Positions 16,004-25,600 of a DNA stretch of 64,000 bases are shown here, piece after piece (the stretch's first letter is position 1; each line of letters begins with the position of its first letter). The stretch is from Gleimia hominis (GTDB lineage Bacteria > Actinomycetota > Actinomycetes > Actinomycetales > Actinomycetaceae), in contig NZ_JASXSX010000001.1 of assembly GCF_032085515.1 (NCBI RefSeq), positions 558,001 to 622,000 on the forward strand. Reading direction: 5' to 3'. The position numbers and the translations under genes were made by a program. The notes below the pieces were generated by a model, which worked only from the letters and a program-made list of their open reading frames with translations, searched no databases and had not been told where the DNA came from.

Positions 16004-16384
16004 CTAGTTCTTTTCTACAGTCGTGTACGCCTCACGCCACTTCCCTTGACGCGCCCTTGCCATGCGGCTTGCAATACTCCAACCAGTCTTCCGATCCGCC
16101 TGCACCTTCCTCTTAAAAGGCCGCTTAATCAACGTGAGCCCATCAAAATCCACCGGTTGCCACTCCTGGTTATGAACCCGAACTTTAAGCCGCTGCTCAC
16201 CAGGCGCCGAATACGTCATCACCACCCTCCCTTCATTACAAAGCTCACGCACCCGGTCCCACAAAACCTCCCGAATCCGCGCCGACACCTGCCCCACATA
16301 CACACCTGGGCTTACCTCCATCAACCACTTAGTCAAATCACCCCGCAAACCCTGCGGGCAAGCAGTCAACACCAACGTCATCAC
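16004..16384 (-). CDS. cas2: CRISPR-associated endonuclease Cas2, type I-E
   Basis: Cas2e forms the dimer core of the Cas1-Cas2 spacer integrase. The 126-residue protein begins MMTLVLTACPQGLRGDLTKW and continues EVSPGVYVGQVSARIREVLW. This is the ferredoxin-like fold of the I-E form, in which the VxxxPxGLRGxLTRWxxE pattern is typical. The C-terminus is extended and basic (KRPFKRKVQADRKTGW), a little longer than the E. coli protein. The start is two bases after the cas1 stop, so it is the last gene of the operon, adjacent to the leader. Confidence 0.96.
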   Translation of the reverse strand: MMTLVLTACPQGLRGDLTKWLMEVSPGVYVGQVSARIREVLWDRVRELCNEGRVVMTYSAPGEQRLKVRVHNQEWQPVDFDGLTLIKRPFKRKVQADRKTGWSIASRMARARQGKWREAYTTVEKN

Positions 16385-16386
16385 AA

Positions 16387-17379
16387 CTACACACCCGCTC
16401 CCTCACCACTAGCCGCTCCCAGCGCACCAGGTTTCACCGAACCTTGCCGGCGTCTTTCATCCGCATAGTTCTTTCCCGCCTCAACAGGCCCACTCGCCTG
16501 CCCAGACCACAAAACCAAACCACCCGCGCTCAAATCAGGATCCTCCCCAGGCACCAGCAACTCCTTAATGTCAGCACTGATGCGCTCAAGCAACCGGTGC
16601 TCAACAATCGCGTCCCGCATCCGCCGACGAACCTCCCCCGTAGCATCAGCAACCCCCTCAGACACAACCTCAAACGCAATCGGAATAGAAGTCTGTGCCT
16701 TATACAAATCCGCAACATCAAAAAGGAAAGCCCGATCAGTACCCGCATGCACAAACCCCAACGCGGGCGAACAACCCAACGCAGCAACCACAGCATGCAC
16801 CACACCATACAAACACGCATTAGCAGCAGAAAGAGCCTGATTCACCGGATCCCCATAAGAAAAATCCTGCGAATCATAATCCCGCCTACTCCAAGACACC
16901 CCCGTACGTTCCGAAACATCAGCGTAAACCCGTCGCATACGCGCACCCTCACGGCCACGCAACTGCTGCATCGTCAGCGTCGAAACATCCTCATTAGGAA
17001 ACCGCCACTCATACATTCGCCGCGCAACCTTCACACGCTCCCGCGGTGTCGTACTCAACCGCGCCTGCACATCCAACAAACGCGAACTCGCAGCCAAAGA
17101 CCGACCCCCAGCGTAAAACCGCACCCCCTTCTCACCAACCCACACCACGGACACACCAGAATCCCCAAGCAACGCGATCGCCGCATAAGTCACCCGCGTC
17201 CCCGGACCCAACATCAAACACGCCACCATCGCCACCGGAATATGAACCGTTCCCTCCGCATCAGTTGCGGTAATCGCATTATCATCCCGGTTCACCGTGC
17301 AACGCTCTAAATACACAAAAGACCAGCGGTCACTAACCTGGCCAACCTCCTGACGCCGCGGAGGCGCCACCCCAAACAT
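16387..17379 (-). CDS. cas1: CRISPR-associated integrase Cas1, type I-E
   Basis: Cas1 catalyses spacer integration with Cas2. The 330-residue protein begins MFGVAPPRRQEVGQVSDRWS. It has the YAAIALLGDSGVSVVWVGEK region of the beta domain, a probable metal-ligand Glu in LRGREGARMRRVY, and His and Asp in GFVHAGTDRAFLFDVADLYK. All catalytic residues expected for the family are present. The C-terminal 60 residues are Gly/Ala-rich and may be disordered. The ATG has GAGGAG nine bases upstream. A 127-base gap with a hairpin separates it from cas6e, so adaptation genes may be regulated apart from the Cascade genes. Confidence 0.97.
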   Translation of the reverse strand: MFGVAPPRRQEVGQVSDRWSFVYLERCTVNRDDNAITATDAEGTVHIPVAMVACLMLGPGTRVTYAAIALLGDSGVSVVWVGEKGVRFYAGGRSLAASSRLLDVQARLSTTPRERVKVARRMYEWRFPNEDVSTLTMQQLRGREGARMRRVYADVSERTGVSWSRRDYDSQDFSYGDPVNQALSAANACLYGVVHAVVAALGCSPALGFVHAGTDRAFLFDVADLYKAQTSIPIAFEVVSEGVADATGEVRRRMRDAIVEHRLLERISADIKELLVPGEDPDLSAGGLVLWSGQASGPVEAGKNYADERRRQGSVKPGALGAASGEGAGV

Positions 17380-17454
17380 GTGCGCTCACTCCTCAAAAAA
17401 ATAAGAAACCAAAAAAATAAATAGCGAAAATCCTAAAACTATTCGCGTGCGCGA

Positions 17455-17487
17455 GGTGCCCGGCCACACGAACGAAGGCCGGGCACC
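17455..17487. other. 11-bp hairpin between cas6e and cas1
   Basis: GGTGCCCGGCC pairs with GGCCGGGCACC around an 11-base loop. On the minus strand a short T-rich segment appears only about 20 bases further on. It may partly terminate or attenuate transcripts entering cas1-cas2. Confidence 0.6.
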
Positions 17488-17505
17488 AAAACCTGCACAT
17501 AAAAA

Positions 17506-18333
17506 CTACGTAAGTGGCTTCATCGTCATCAAACCACAGCCATAGCCCTTCGCCCGCCCAATCCCATTCAACAAAGCAGAACGCAACAAGCCGGCATCGG
17601 TAACCTCCAGGACACCGTCAAACTGAGCCTTCCGGATAGAAAGCCGCTTAAAAGGGCTCTTTCCGCTACCACGCCGATCAGACTGCGGATTCTCAGCAGA
17701 AAGAGGCTTCGATTTGCGGTGGAACCTAGCGTCATCACACCGCGTAACCGTAACCAGAGGTGTGGGCGGTAGCGGATCCGCGTCTTGTCTTGTAAGAGCA
17801 TCCCCTAAGGCCGGGGCATCTCCTAGGGTGGGACCATTCTCGAGAGTGGGAACCGGAAGAGTCGAATCAAACTCGCTGCGCTGCAGACACCGGAATCCGT
17901 TTTTCTGCGCTCGCTCAACCAGCCACTTAATCTGTCCATTAACAGTCAGTGGACGCACGGGCCCAGTTTTCTTATCCCCATGGTTAGCAGGTTCGCGCTT
18001 AACCGGGTTAGCGGTAAGGCGGAACGCGTAACGCTCACCCTTGGTGATGCGGTCAAGGAACCGCTCGTAGTCCGCGCTCTTCCACTCCTGACCAGCCCAC
18101 CCGGCCTGCTCCACAATATGCGTAAAATCCGGCGCGATTGGGCTAACCACATACAACTTGTACGCCGGCCCATCATGATCCAAACGCCACAGCACGCGCG
18201 ATGGCGCGCCTTCCAAAGCACTCGGCGGAAAACTCGACATCACAGCCGCATGCATAGCCTGCGGGTTCGCAATCAGCTTCGCACCCCCACGCCTACGCGC
18301 GTTAATCTCAATCAGTGAAAACGTGCTCGTCAC
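17506..18333 (-). CDS. cas6e: CRISPR RNA endonuclease Cas6e
   Basis: Cas6e cuts the repeat hairpin and stays bound to the crRNA handle in Cascade. The 275-residue protein has the N-terminal RAMP-type domain, an ATP-independent nuclease fold with segment PSRVLWRLDHDGPAYKLYVV. It also has YAFRLTANPVKREP and the C-terminal Gly-rich loop GIGRAKGYGCGLMTM seen in Cas6e and other RAMPs. The GTG start overlaps the cas5 stop (GTGA). It is longer than the E. coli protein because of a linker with a small internal repeat (GPTLGDAPALGDAL), possibly grown by slippage. Confidence 0.95.
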   Translation of the reverse strand: MTSTFSLIEINARRRGGAKLIANPQAMHAAVMSSFPPSALEGAPSRVLWRLDHDGPAYKLYVVSPIAPDFTHIVEQAGWAGQEWKSADYERFLDRITKGERYAFRLTANPVKREPANHGDKKTGPVRPLTVNGQIKWLVERAQKNGFRCLQRSEFDSTLPVPTLENGPTLGDAPALGDALTRQDADPLPPTPLVTVTRCDDARFHRKSKPLSAENPQSDRRGSGKSPFKRLSIRKAQFDGVLEVTDAGLLRSALLNGIGRAKGYGCGLMTMKPLT

Positions 18334-19112
18334 TGCGAATCCACCGCCTCAAAATAACCACCATCAAAACGCAAACCAGCCGCACCACCATCGTGGGTAG
18401 ACGCCACGGGAACGTCTGGAACCGAATCCGGCGCAGAGTCCACGGGAACGCGAACAGGGTCGCATTCCACTACTTCTCGCCACGCGTACCGGCGTTCTTC
18501 TTGCGAAAAACTAACTGGCACGTCGCGGATCGCGTCCCCCCGCTCGCCCTTACGAGCGTCACGAAAAACGGGGAGGGTGATCGCGCTCTTACCTAAATGC
18601 TGCGCATCGTTCTTCATCCGCCTCTGATACCACTGCCCCGCCTGCCAGGGCAGGGAACGCAGCGACTCCTCAAGCGAAGAATCTTCAACTCCCAACAAAA
18701 TATCCGTACTTGCCGGGCAAGAACGCCGCCCCAAAAACAGGGGGAACACCGGGCGTTGTAAAGCCCCCGCAATCTGTGCAAGCGTGTCCCGAGGGCCTTC
18801 CAACCCAGCTACAAAACACGCGTCCTGCAGATAGTAACGGGTGATGATGCTGGTGTTCTTCTCACCGGCCCGCTGCGCAGTCTGGAAATCACGCAAAATA
18901 GTGCCCGGCTGGTCCACCCGCACACCGAACGTGAGCGCACTCAAATCCGACATGTCAGCGGTGCGTTCGCGTCCTAACGCAGCCGCACACAAACCAACCA
19001 CCCCCGATTTTGTGGGCACATTATCCGTGTGGCGGACCATGTAGCGGCTAGCACTTCCCCAAGACTGCAGCGGACCTCGTAGTTTTAACAACAAGGTGCT
19101 CATACGGCTCAC
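18330..19112 (-). CDS. cas5: Cascade subunit Cas5, type I-E
   Basis: Cas5 caps the 5' handle of the crRNA in Cascade. The 260-residue protein opens with MSTLLLKLRGPLQSWGSASR, the usual Cas5e N-terminus, followed by TDNVPTKSGVVGLCAAALGR. Further on are the ILRDFQTAQ and ITRYYLQDACF segments that are conserved in the I-E family. The GTG at 19112 overlaps the cas7 stop; an ATG three codons in is an alternative. The C-terminal 40 residues, rich in Asp, Ser and Pro, are probably flexible. Confidence 0.95.
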   Translation of the reverse strand: MSRMSTLLLKLRGPLQSWGSASRYMVRHTDNVPTKSGVVGLCAAALGRERTADMSDLSALTFGVRVDQPGTILRDFQTAQRAGEKNTSIITRYYLQDACFVAGLEGPRDTLAQIAGALQRPVFPLFLGRRSCPASTDILLGVEDSSLEESLRSLPWQAGQWYQRRMKNDAQHLGKSAITLPVFRDARKGERGDAIRDVPVSFSQEERRYAWREVVECDPVRVPVDSAPDSVPDVPVASTHDGGAAGLRFDGGYFEAVDSQ

Positions 19113-20233
19113 GCCTCACTCGAACCAAGATCCAAAGACGTAAGCGCCTCCCGTAACTGGCCTAACACTTGTGAACGCGACCCGGTCTCACCCAGCGGCT
19201 CCAGAATCTCCGCCAGATCTGGCAGAGCAATCACCCAACTCTTAACCGGTTTCGCATCGTATGTTGCTTCGATCGCTTGTGCTTCCTTCACCAGCCTCGC
19301 GGCAGCCTCAGTGCGAATCCCTTTACCAGTTTCCTCAATCGCCTCCTCGAACGCGTTCACGTACGAAATGGGGCGGTCCTCACGGATCGCAACCAGCACC
19401 GCGTCAGGCAACGTCCGGTTCGCAAACGTGTTCTGCTTACCCGTGGGCATAGAGCGAATAAAGGCCTCAACAAAAGCCGCAATCGCCTCACCGGTAACTT
19501 CCTTATCGTCCGCAAGGTTAGCGGCCAATTGATCAGCATTAACCGTTGCGTAACGGTACAGGGTAGAAGACATCATCGGGAGGGTACCAATCATCCCCGC
19601 GCCCGTTTCTTCTTCCTGCACAGTGACGTCATCGACAGCGGTAAAGTAATCGAACTCCTGCTCCGCCGGCGCAACCCCCAACGCGTGCGCCACCTGCGAG
19701 CTCGCGTCCACATTAAAATCGGGTGCGTCGGCCACCATTCGGCCAAACAGGGCGATGTCAATCGACTGGTTGGTGTCGAATAGTTCAGACACCACTTTTT
19801 TCTTCGGTTTCTCTTCCGGATTCGCAATGATCCAGTCCGCGATCTGCTCTATTTGCCGCGAAGACAGGAATACGAGGTATTCGCTCTCTTCAATCGCATT
19901 GCCAGCACGATCAACAGTTTTAGTTTTCATCCCAGCGGCCGTGAACACTTTCTTCACTGCTTCCAGGGCGTCGTCAAGAGACCATTCTTCACCGCTGTTA
20001 TCAACTACTTTCTTTGCGATTATTTGTGGGAGCCGCCGCGACCGCGTCCCAATCTTGATCGCATCAAAGTTCTCGTTGAAGTCTTTGCGGATCGCCCTCT
20101 TCCACGCTTGCGAAGAAACCCGGTGGCGGGTCGTGCCACCGAACATCGCGGTTTTCGGCGCGCCCGTGTCGTCCCGGTTAATGTTCGAAGGCGGAACCGT
20201 CTGAAGCGCGTGTACATCTACGTAGGTGGTCAT
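19109..20233 (-). CDS. cas7: Cascade backbone subunit Cas7 (Cse4/CasC), type I-E
   Basis: Cas7 forms the six-copy backbone along the crRNA. The 374-residue protein starts MTTYVDVHALQTVPPSNINR, then DTGAPKTAMFGGTTRHRVSS and QAWKRAIRKDF, the near-invariant N-terminus of the I-E type. It also has IDIALFGRMVADAPDFNVDA and the GKQNTFANRTLPDAVLVAIR segment. Its ATG lies four bases inside the end of casB (ATGA-type overlap) with TGAGGAG upstream. Length is usual. Confidence 0.97.
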   Translation of the reverse strand: MTTYVDVHALQTVPPSNINRDDTGAPKTAMFGGTTRHRVSSQAWKRAIRKDFNENFDAIKIGTRSRRLPQIIAKKVVDNSGEEWSLDDALEAVKKVFTAAGMKTKTVDRAGNAIEESEYLVFLSSRQIEQIADWIIANPEEKPKKKVVSELFDTNQSIDIALFGRMVADAPDFNVDASSQVAHALGVAPAEQEFDYFTAVDDVTVQEEETGAGMIGTLPMMSSTLYRYATVNADQLAANLADDKEVTGEAIAAFVEAFIRSMPTGKQNTFANRTLPDAVLVAIREDRPISYVNAFEEAIEETGKGIRTEAAARLVKEAQAIEATYDAKPVKSWVIALPDLAEILEPLGETGSRSQVLGQLREALTSLDLGSSEA

Positions 20234-20895
20234 TTTGTCTCCTCAGGATTTGTTGTTTCTTTACTATCTTTTCCGTATTTGCTAACTGAATATCCGAATG
20301 AAAAATCGCGTCCCCACCGCAGCAGCACACCTTTTCGGTGCTGTGCGGAGTCTAGTGCGCTCAGGTCGCTTGCGAGTGCACCGTAGTTGAACGGGATTTC
20401 TTCCGCTCGCAATAAACTGATGAGGTTTCGAATGTAGTAGTCGCGTGCTTTGCGGGTCTTAGCGGTCAGCAGCGAATCGAACCGACCTTTGGTGGACACG
20501 CTATCGCGCCTGTGCGCCAGTACCCCCGCTGCCTGCGCGAACGTTTGATTCCGCGTGTGCATGTTCTTTTCCCGCCCCTGCTGGTGCAGTGCGTAGAACA
20601 CGAGTGCGGTGTAGATTGCGTTTTCTGATTGTGAGGGCCGCTCGCGTTTACCTAAATACTTCGGTTCTATTTCGGGAACCACCAGTTCCATCACTTGCAT
20701 CCACGCAACCAGGTCGTCTTCCGGATCTTTCCCAGCCCCGCGGCGCAGGGTAGCTAACGCGGCTTTGCTCGCGGATTCTGCGTGCGTGTCACCTGCTGAA
20801 ATACCGGCGTAGAGCCGCTCCACCGCACTCACAACGGTTGCGTACAGCCCTTTGTCTGCGCGCGGATTCTGTTGGGTTTCGGCCACGTCCATCAT
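20230..20895 (-). CDS. casB: Cascade small subunit Cse2 (CasB)
   Basis: Cse2 forms the dimer that helps hold displaced DNA strands in Cascade. The 221-residue all-helical protein has the segment ENAIYTALVFYALHQQGREK, typical of the family, then QTFAQAAGVLAHRRDSVS, and a basic LLTAKTRKARDYYIRNLISL region that may touch nucleic acid. Two ATGs stand in tandem after GGAAGGAGGAA, a very strong site, and overlap the casA stop. It has about 60 residues more than the E. coli protein, mainly in the N- and C-terminal ends. Confidence 0.95.
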   Translation of the reverse strand: MMDVAETQQNPRADKGLYATVVSAVERLYAGISAGDTHAESASKAALATLRRGAGKDPEDDLVAWMQVMELVVPEIEPKYLGKRERPSQSENAIYTALVFYALHQQGREKNMHTRNQTFAQAAGVLAHRRDSVSTKGRFDSLLTAKTRKARDYYIRNLISLLRAEEIPFNYGALASDLSALDSAQHRKGVLLRWGRDFSFGYSVSKYGKDSKETTNPEETK

Positions 20896-22559
20896 TTCCT
20901 CCTTCCATTAGGGTGGTTGATCTTGTTAAGTGTCATATTTCTTTCCTTTACGTTGAGGACCTTGCTGAGCCGGTACTCTAACCAGCTGTATGCAAGGGAA
21001 GACGAGTAGAGCACTCCGTCGTCTTGCTCGCCTTTTGGTTTCATAATGCCGATTGCTGCTTGAGGGCCGGCGGCGTACGCCATGTCTTGGGCGAAGAGGC
21101 AGAACTGCTGGTATAAGTTCTGTGCCCACTGGCCCCAAGCCTGGTCAATGTTGGTGGTGTTGCTGATGCTGCCAAGCCAGTCTTTAAAACCAGGTTCCGC
21201 ATCGTAGAGCACTCTTTCGGTGAGGGAAGGGACGAACTGGTAGTCGTCGCCTAACGCTTGTCTTAGTCGCCCACCGAACTGACCGACGGCTATCGCGGCG
21301 TCTTGCGCGGCCTGCGCGGCTTGCAGCAGGTGGAAGATGACGTCGGCATTGTTGGACATGAGTAGCTGCAGTTTCATCTCCAGCTCCGCATGAATGGTGT
21401 TTTCAATAACCGCAGCTTGAGTGCCGTAAACCATGCCGACCAGTTCAACCCCAATATCTTGGTCTAGGTGCTCGCCTCTTTCTTGAATCGACCGCAACCA
21501 GTCGATTGTTTTTGGAATCTGGTTGGCTTGTTCTGGTTTTGGTTGCTTATCGCTGAATACGAGCAGCGGATCTAAGCTGCGCCACACGGTTCGTTCTTCC
21601 GCGTGTGTGCGCGGGTAGTACACGTCCTGGTTTTTCTTTGACTTGTTTTTAGACCACCGGTAGGCCGTCATGGGGTCGTTGAATTCGTTCGCGGGTTCTA
21701 TGCGGTCCCCGTTCGTAACCAGCACGCGCACAACCTCATTGTTTTCAACTACTAGGCGTACGCGCCGCACTTGCCAGGTGAGGATGTCCACCGGTCCCAG
21801 TGGTCTTTGCACGTCTCGTGGGGCGGAAGTATCTGGGTTGCGTTCCCACGGGGGGAGGTCTAGTTCGCGTTTGTCATCTGCCATGAGGTTTACCGGGAGG
21901 TTCAAGATGAAGGTTTGCGCTAGGCATTGCCCGTGCAGTACCACTCCACCGGTGGTGCCACTCCACCCTGTGCCGATGGGGTATCCCTTGCCGCCTTTCA
22001 CCCGCGGGTCTCCGACGGCTCCGGGTTTAATCCCAGAGTAGTCGTAGGCTTGTAACGCGATGAGCCACCTGGCTGCCTCAGGTAACGAAAGCGCTTCACG
22101 TTTTTGCCCGTCCCGCATGGTGAACTGGTCTTTTTCCGCTTCAGGGATGATGCGGGCGATACCGAGGGTTTTCCCACTGGTGGTCTGCAGATCGTTAACC
22201 TGCATGAACGGTTTGGGGGAGTGGATGAGCTCAAACCGCTCGTGCCACTGATCCAGGTAATCGTTGATTGGGCTGCTGTTGGGCCACTCGGGGTCTTCGA
22301 GGTTGTCGAACCACCATCCGGTGTATTCGTCGCGATCGGAAAGCACTTGCGCAAAATCTGGGTCGGTTAGGTGGGCGCGCCAGATTATTGCGAGTAGGAC
22401 GCGTAGTACCGCGTAATTCTGGGTGGGGCTGTCACCTTGAATCCGTGTGATCTGCCCACTGTTCGCGAATGTGTCGCGTAGTGACAGTATTTTGTTTGTA
22501 CCGTCGCGCATGCGAACCGGTATCCATGGTTCGTCTACGAGGTTAAATGAGTTCTCCAT
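20892..22559 (-). CDS. casA: Cascade large subunit Cse1 (CasA)
   Basis: Cse1 recognises the PAM and recruits Cas3. The 555-residue protein begins MENSFNLVDEPWIPVRMRDG, the characteristic CasA opening. It continues with ALLAIIWRAH-like helices (RVLLAIIWRAHLTDPDFAQ), the GGKGYPIGTGWSGTTGGVVL segment, and PLGPVDILTWQVRRVRL. The C-terminal four-helix bundle region covers about residues 380-555. The ATG follows GAGGTGTTAA. A 133-base gap with a small hairpin separates it from cas3, while all later Cascade genes overlap, so the Cascade operon may have its own promoter here. Confidence 0.97.
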   Translation of the reverse strand: MENSFNLVDEPWIPVRMRDGTNKILSLRDTFANSGQITRIQGDSPTQNYAVLRVLLAIIWRAHLTDPDFAQVLSDRDEYTGWWFDNLEDPEWPNSSPINDYLDQWHERFELIHSPKPFMQVNDLQTTSGKTLGIARIIPEAEKDQFTMRDGQKREALSLPEAARWLIALQAYDYSGIKPGAVGDPRVKGGKGYPIGTGWSGTTGGVVLHGQCLAQTFILNLPVNLMADDKRELDLPPWERNPDTSAPRDVQRPLGPVDILTWQVRRVRLVVENNEVVRVLVTNGDRIEPANEFNDPMTAYRWSKNKSKKNQDVYYPRTHAEERTVWRSLDPLLVFSDKQPKPEQANQIPKTIDWLRSIQERGEHLDQDIGVELVGMVYGTQAAVIENTIHAELEMKLQLLMSNNADVIFHLLQAAQAAQDAAIAVGQFGGRLRQALGDDYQFVPSLTERVLYDAEPGFKDWLGSISNTTNIDQAWGQWAQNLYQQFCLFAQDMAYAAGPQAAIGIMKPKGEQDDGVLYSSSLAYSWLEYRLSKVLNVKERNMTLNKINHPNGRRK

Positions 22560-22692
22560 TTAACACCTCACTTCCTTGTGTTGTCTGCTTCCTGTCTGTT
22601 TGCGTTTTACCGTGGTTTTCCACGGTGCTTCCTGTTTGTATTGCGTTATATCGTTGATTTCCGCGGTGATTTTTCTACTGCCTCTGACTTGT
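22560..22692 (-). promoter_or_regulatory. cas3-casA intergenic region with small hairpin
   Basis: This 133-base gap is the only sizeable break between cas3 and the Cascade genes. It contains ACCGTGG and CCACGGT around a TTTT loop at 22609-22626. It is a natural place for a separate Cascade promoter or for partial termination after cas3; no clear promoter boxes were fixed. Confidence 0.4.
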
Positions 22693-25600
22693 CTACTGGT
22701 TCTCGGTTTCGTCCTCGTCGTCTGCTTGCTGCCACGTGATTCCAAGTGTTGCGCACTCGTCTTCGCTCATTTTGGTGATGTCCACCAGCCCGAGTTCTTT
22801 TCGGTAGATCAGGTTGTGGCCGTTCAGGGTTGCTTGCCCGCGTTCGTCTAGGTTGAGCTGTAGCTGCCCGCGTAGAAGTGGGGACGCAGCCCAGGCTTTG
22901 TCTGTTGTTTTCTCTAGTTCAGTTACGGTTTTGTCGAATGCTTGAGGGTATTTAGTCATCGATAGTGGCAGGCGCACGCTTGAGGTGGCGATGTCGAAGG
23001 CAGTGTCTTGGCTGATGGGGCTACCTTCGGCAAGTTTCGTGTCTGCGTACCCTGGGCCCACCCACGGCAGGGGTGAGTAGTATCCGGCGCCTCTGTCTGC
23101 TGTTAGTAACACTTCGATGCTTGGGTCTGTGTCACGAACTTGAGCTAAACCTCTTTCTTCCCCACCAACTTCTTGGGCGGCGTCGCTTCGCTGACGGTCC
23201 CACAGTTCCACGAAGTCGTGGTTGTGGTTGGTGGGGGCGGCAAACAGGAATGTGTCCGCTTTGGCCTGTGCTTCGGCGCGTTCTTGGTTCCGCTCGTGTA
23301 CTGCAGTTTCGTACGCTGCTTGCCATTTTGGCTGCACCGTGCTGGCATGGGAGTACACGGATTCAACCAGCTGCGGGATCATCGCGGGGATTTCTAGGGG
23401 TTGGCCGTGCAGGAATGGTTGGATTTTGTCCCACGTGGCCAGCAATGTGGCTTGGTCGTAAACCAAGTCAAAATACTTGGCGAATACAGGCTGTGAGCTG
23501 GCGGTGCCGGTGTCGGTGACGCCGCGGATAATTACTTGTGGTTGCTGCGCCCAGGCGGGTCGTTCGCTGGTGTGACGTTGGTGGCGGTGGAGCCGTCCGA
23601 CACGTTGTATTAGCAAGTCGATCGGCGCTAAGTCAGTGATGATGCAGTCGAAGTCCACGTCCATGGATTGCTCTACAATTTGTGTGGAAACTACTATGCG
23701 TCGCCACGGTCGTTTCCCGTTTTCGCATGCGTGTTCGCCGCTGCGTCCTTTTGTGTCCGCACCTATTTCTGAGGTTAGTTGTTTCTCTGCTGCTACCCGG
23801 TCAGCGGAGGTGAAGCGGCTGTGGATTAGGAACGCGTCTGCCCCAACGAGGTTTTTCAGTTGCGCATACGCGTATTGCGCGCGGGCAACGGTGTTGCAGA
23901 TAACTAGGGTGCATCCGCCGTTTTCAATGGTGTCAGTGAGCGCATCTCGCAGTGCCTGCCAGGAATCGTCGATTGCGTGCAGGGTAACGGATTGTTTTCT
24001 TCCACTTGGTTGCACGGCGCGACTGCGAGTTTCACTGTCTTTTCCAGTGACGGTAATTAGCGGGTATGCGCTCGGTTGCGTTTTTGTTTCTTCAGATTCT
24101 TGAGGTGCGTGCTCTCTTCCGGAGTACGCTTCGAGTAGCGATGCGCGTGTTTCGGAGGGGAGCGTGGCGGACAGGACGATTACGGGCACGCCGTAGGCGG
24201 CTAACCATTCGAGCGCGCGGTGTAGGTAGACGTTCATGTAGGCGTCGTAGGCGTGGGCTTCGTCGATGACCACAACTTTTCCGGCGAAACCGAGGTGGCG
24301 CAGCATCGCGTGTTTGGATTGCAGAGCGAGCATCAGAACTTGGTCAATCGTCATGACGGAGATGGATGCGAGTATGCCTTTCTTCCTTCCCCTGAGCCAA
24401 CTGTGTGCAAGAACGCCCGAGCTGCTGTCGTGGTCGCCGTCGTAGACTTCCTGGATTGAACGTGCAAGCGAGGTGTATTCGTCGTTGAGAATGTTTTTCC
24501 CGTGCGCGAGGTACATGGAGACTGGGTTTTCGGCGCTGGCTCCGGTTTGTGCCCATTTTTTGATGCGGTGAAAGAGCCCGTTTGCGGTTGCTTGGGTGGG
24601 GGCGGCGAAGGCGATGCCGTTGCAACCATTTTTGTGTGCGAGTATTTCCGCTGCCATTAGGGCGGCTTCAGTTTTGCCTTCACCCATCGCAGCTTCGATG
24701 CACATCATGATGGGGCCGTTTGCGTGTTGCGCTTCTTCGTATGCCGCGGTTTGTACCGTGTAGGGGGTAGCGGTGTTTGGCCAGTTAAACCGGTGTTTGT
24801 ACGCTTCGTCTGCGCGCGTGGTTATTTGTTGTGGTCGCCACGGGCTGGGGAGTTGAAGGTGGGTGACCCCGGTGTTGAAACGGGTTTCATTCTTTTTGGT
24901 GTCCGCGTTCGTATGGTTTTGTTCAAGGGAACGTTTGAATGCGTCTATTGGCATTTCTTTTACGCATGGGAAGAGTTTTTGGTTTGACGCGATCCAGTCC
25001 GTCATAATCACGATGCCAGTTAGCACCATTGACGCACTTTTCGAAAGTGGTTTGTTGTTTTCTAGTACTTTCTTGAGGGCCGGCAGCGCGTTGGTGCCGC
25101 TTGCTGCTGCCTGCACAGTGGTTTGTTGTGTTTCGGTCCAGTTGGTGCTTTGAAAGTTTTGTTCTGCGACCGCGTTTTGGTGGGCCTCGTTGGTTGCGGG
25201 GAGGCCGTGGTGGGATCCAGAGATGCCGGCGACGCTTCGGCGTACTCGTGCTGCGCGAAGTCTTTCTGAACGTTTCGGTTTCCTGGTTTCCGCTGCGCTT
25301 GTTTCACCAGTTTTTGTCGCCTGAGGTGATGGCTGCGCGTAGTTGTTTAGCTGCTGTAAGTATTCGTCAATGATTAGGCTGCTGCCTGCACTGTGTGGGT
25401 ATTTGATTGGCACGTGGGTGTTGATTTGTTCAAGGCCTACGGCTTGGGCTCGTTCACCGAAGGAGCTGTACCGGTGGGGTGATAGTTGGTATGTGAAGCA
25501 GGAACCGGCTTTCCCGAGGTCGTGAGTGCCCGCTAGGAAAGTGATGAACTGTTTTGTTTCTTCCAGTGATAGGGAGAGGCCTTCGGAAAGTTGTTGTTTG

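Noticed and set aside
16444..17310. A 288-codon plus-strand frame opposite cas1
   Set aside because: Low-complexity Arg/His/Pro-rich shadow of cas1 codons.
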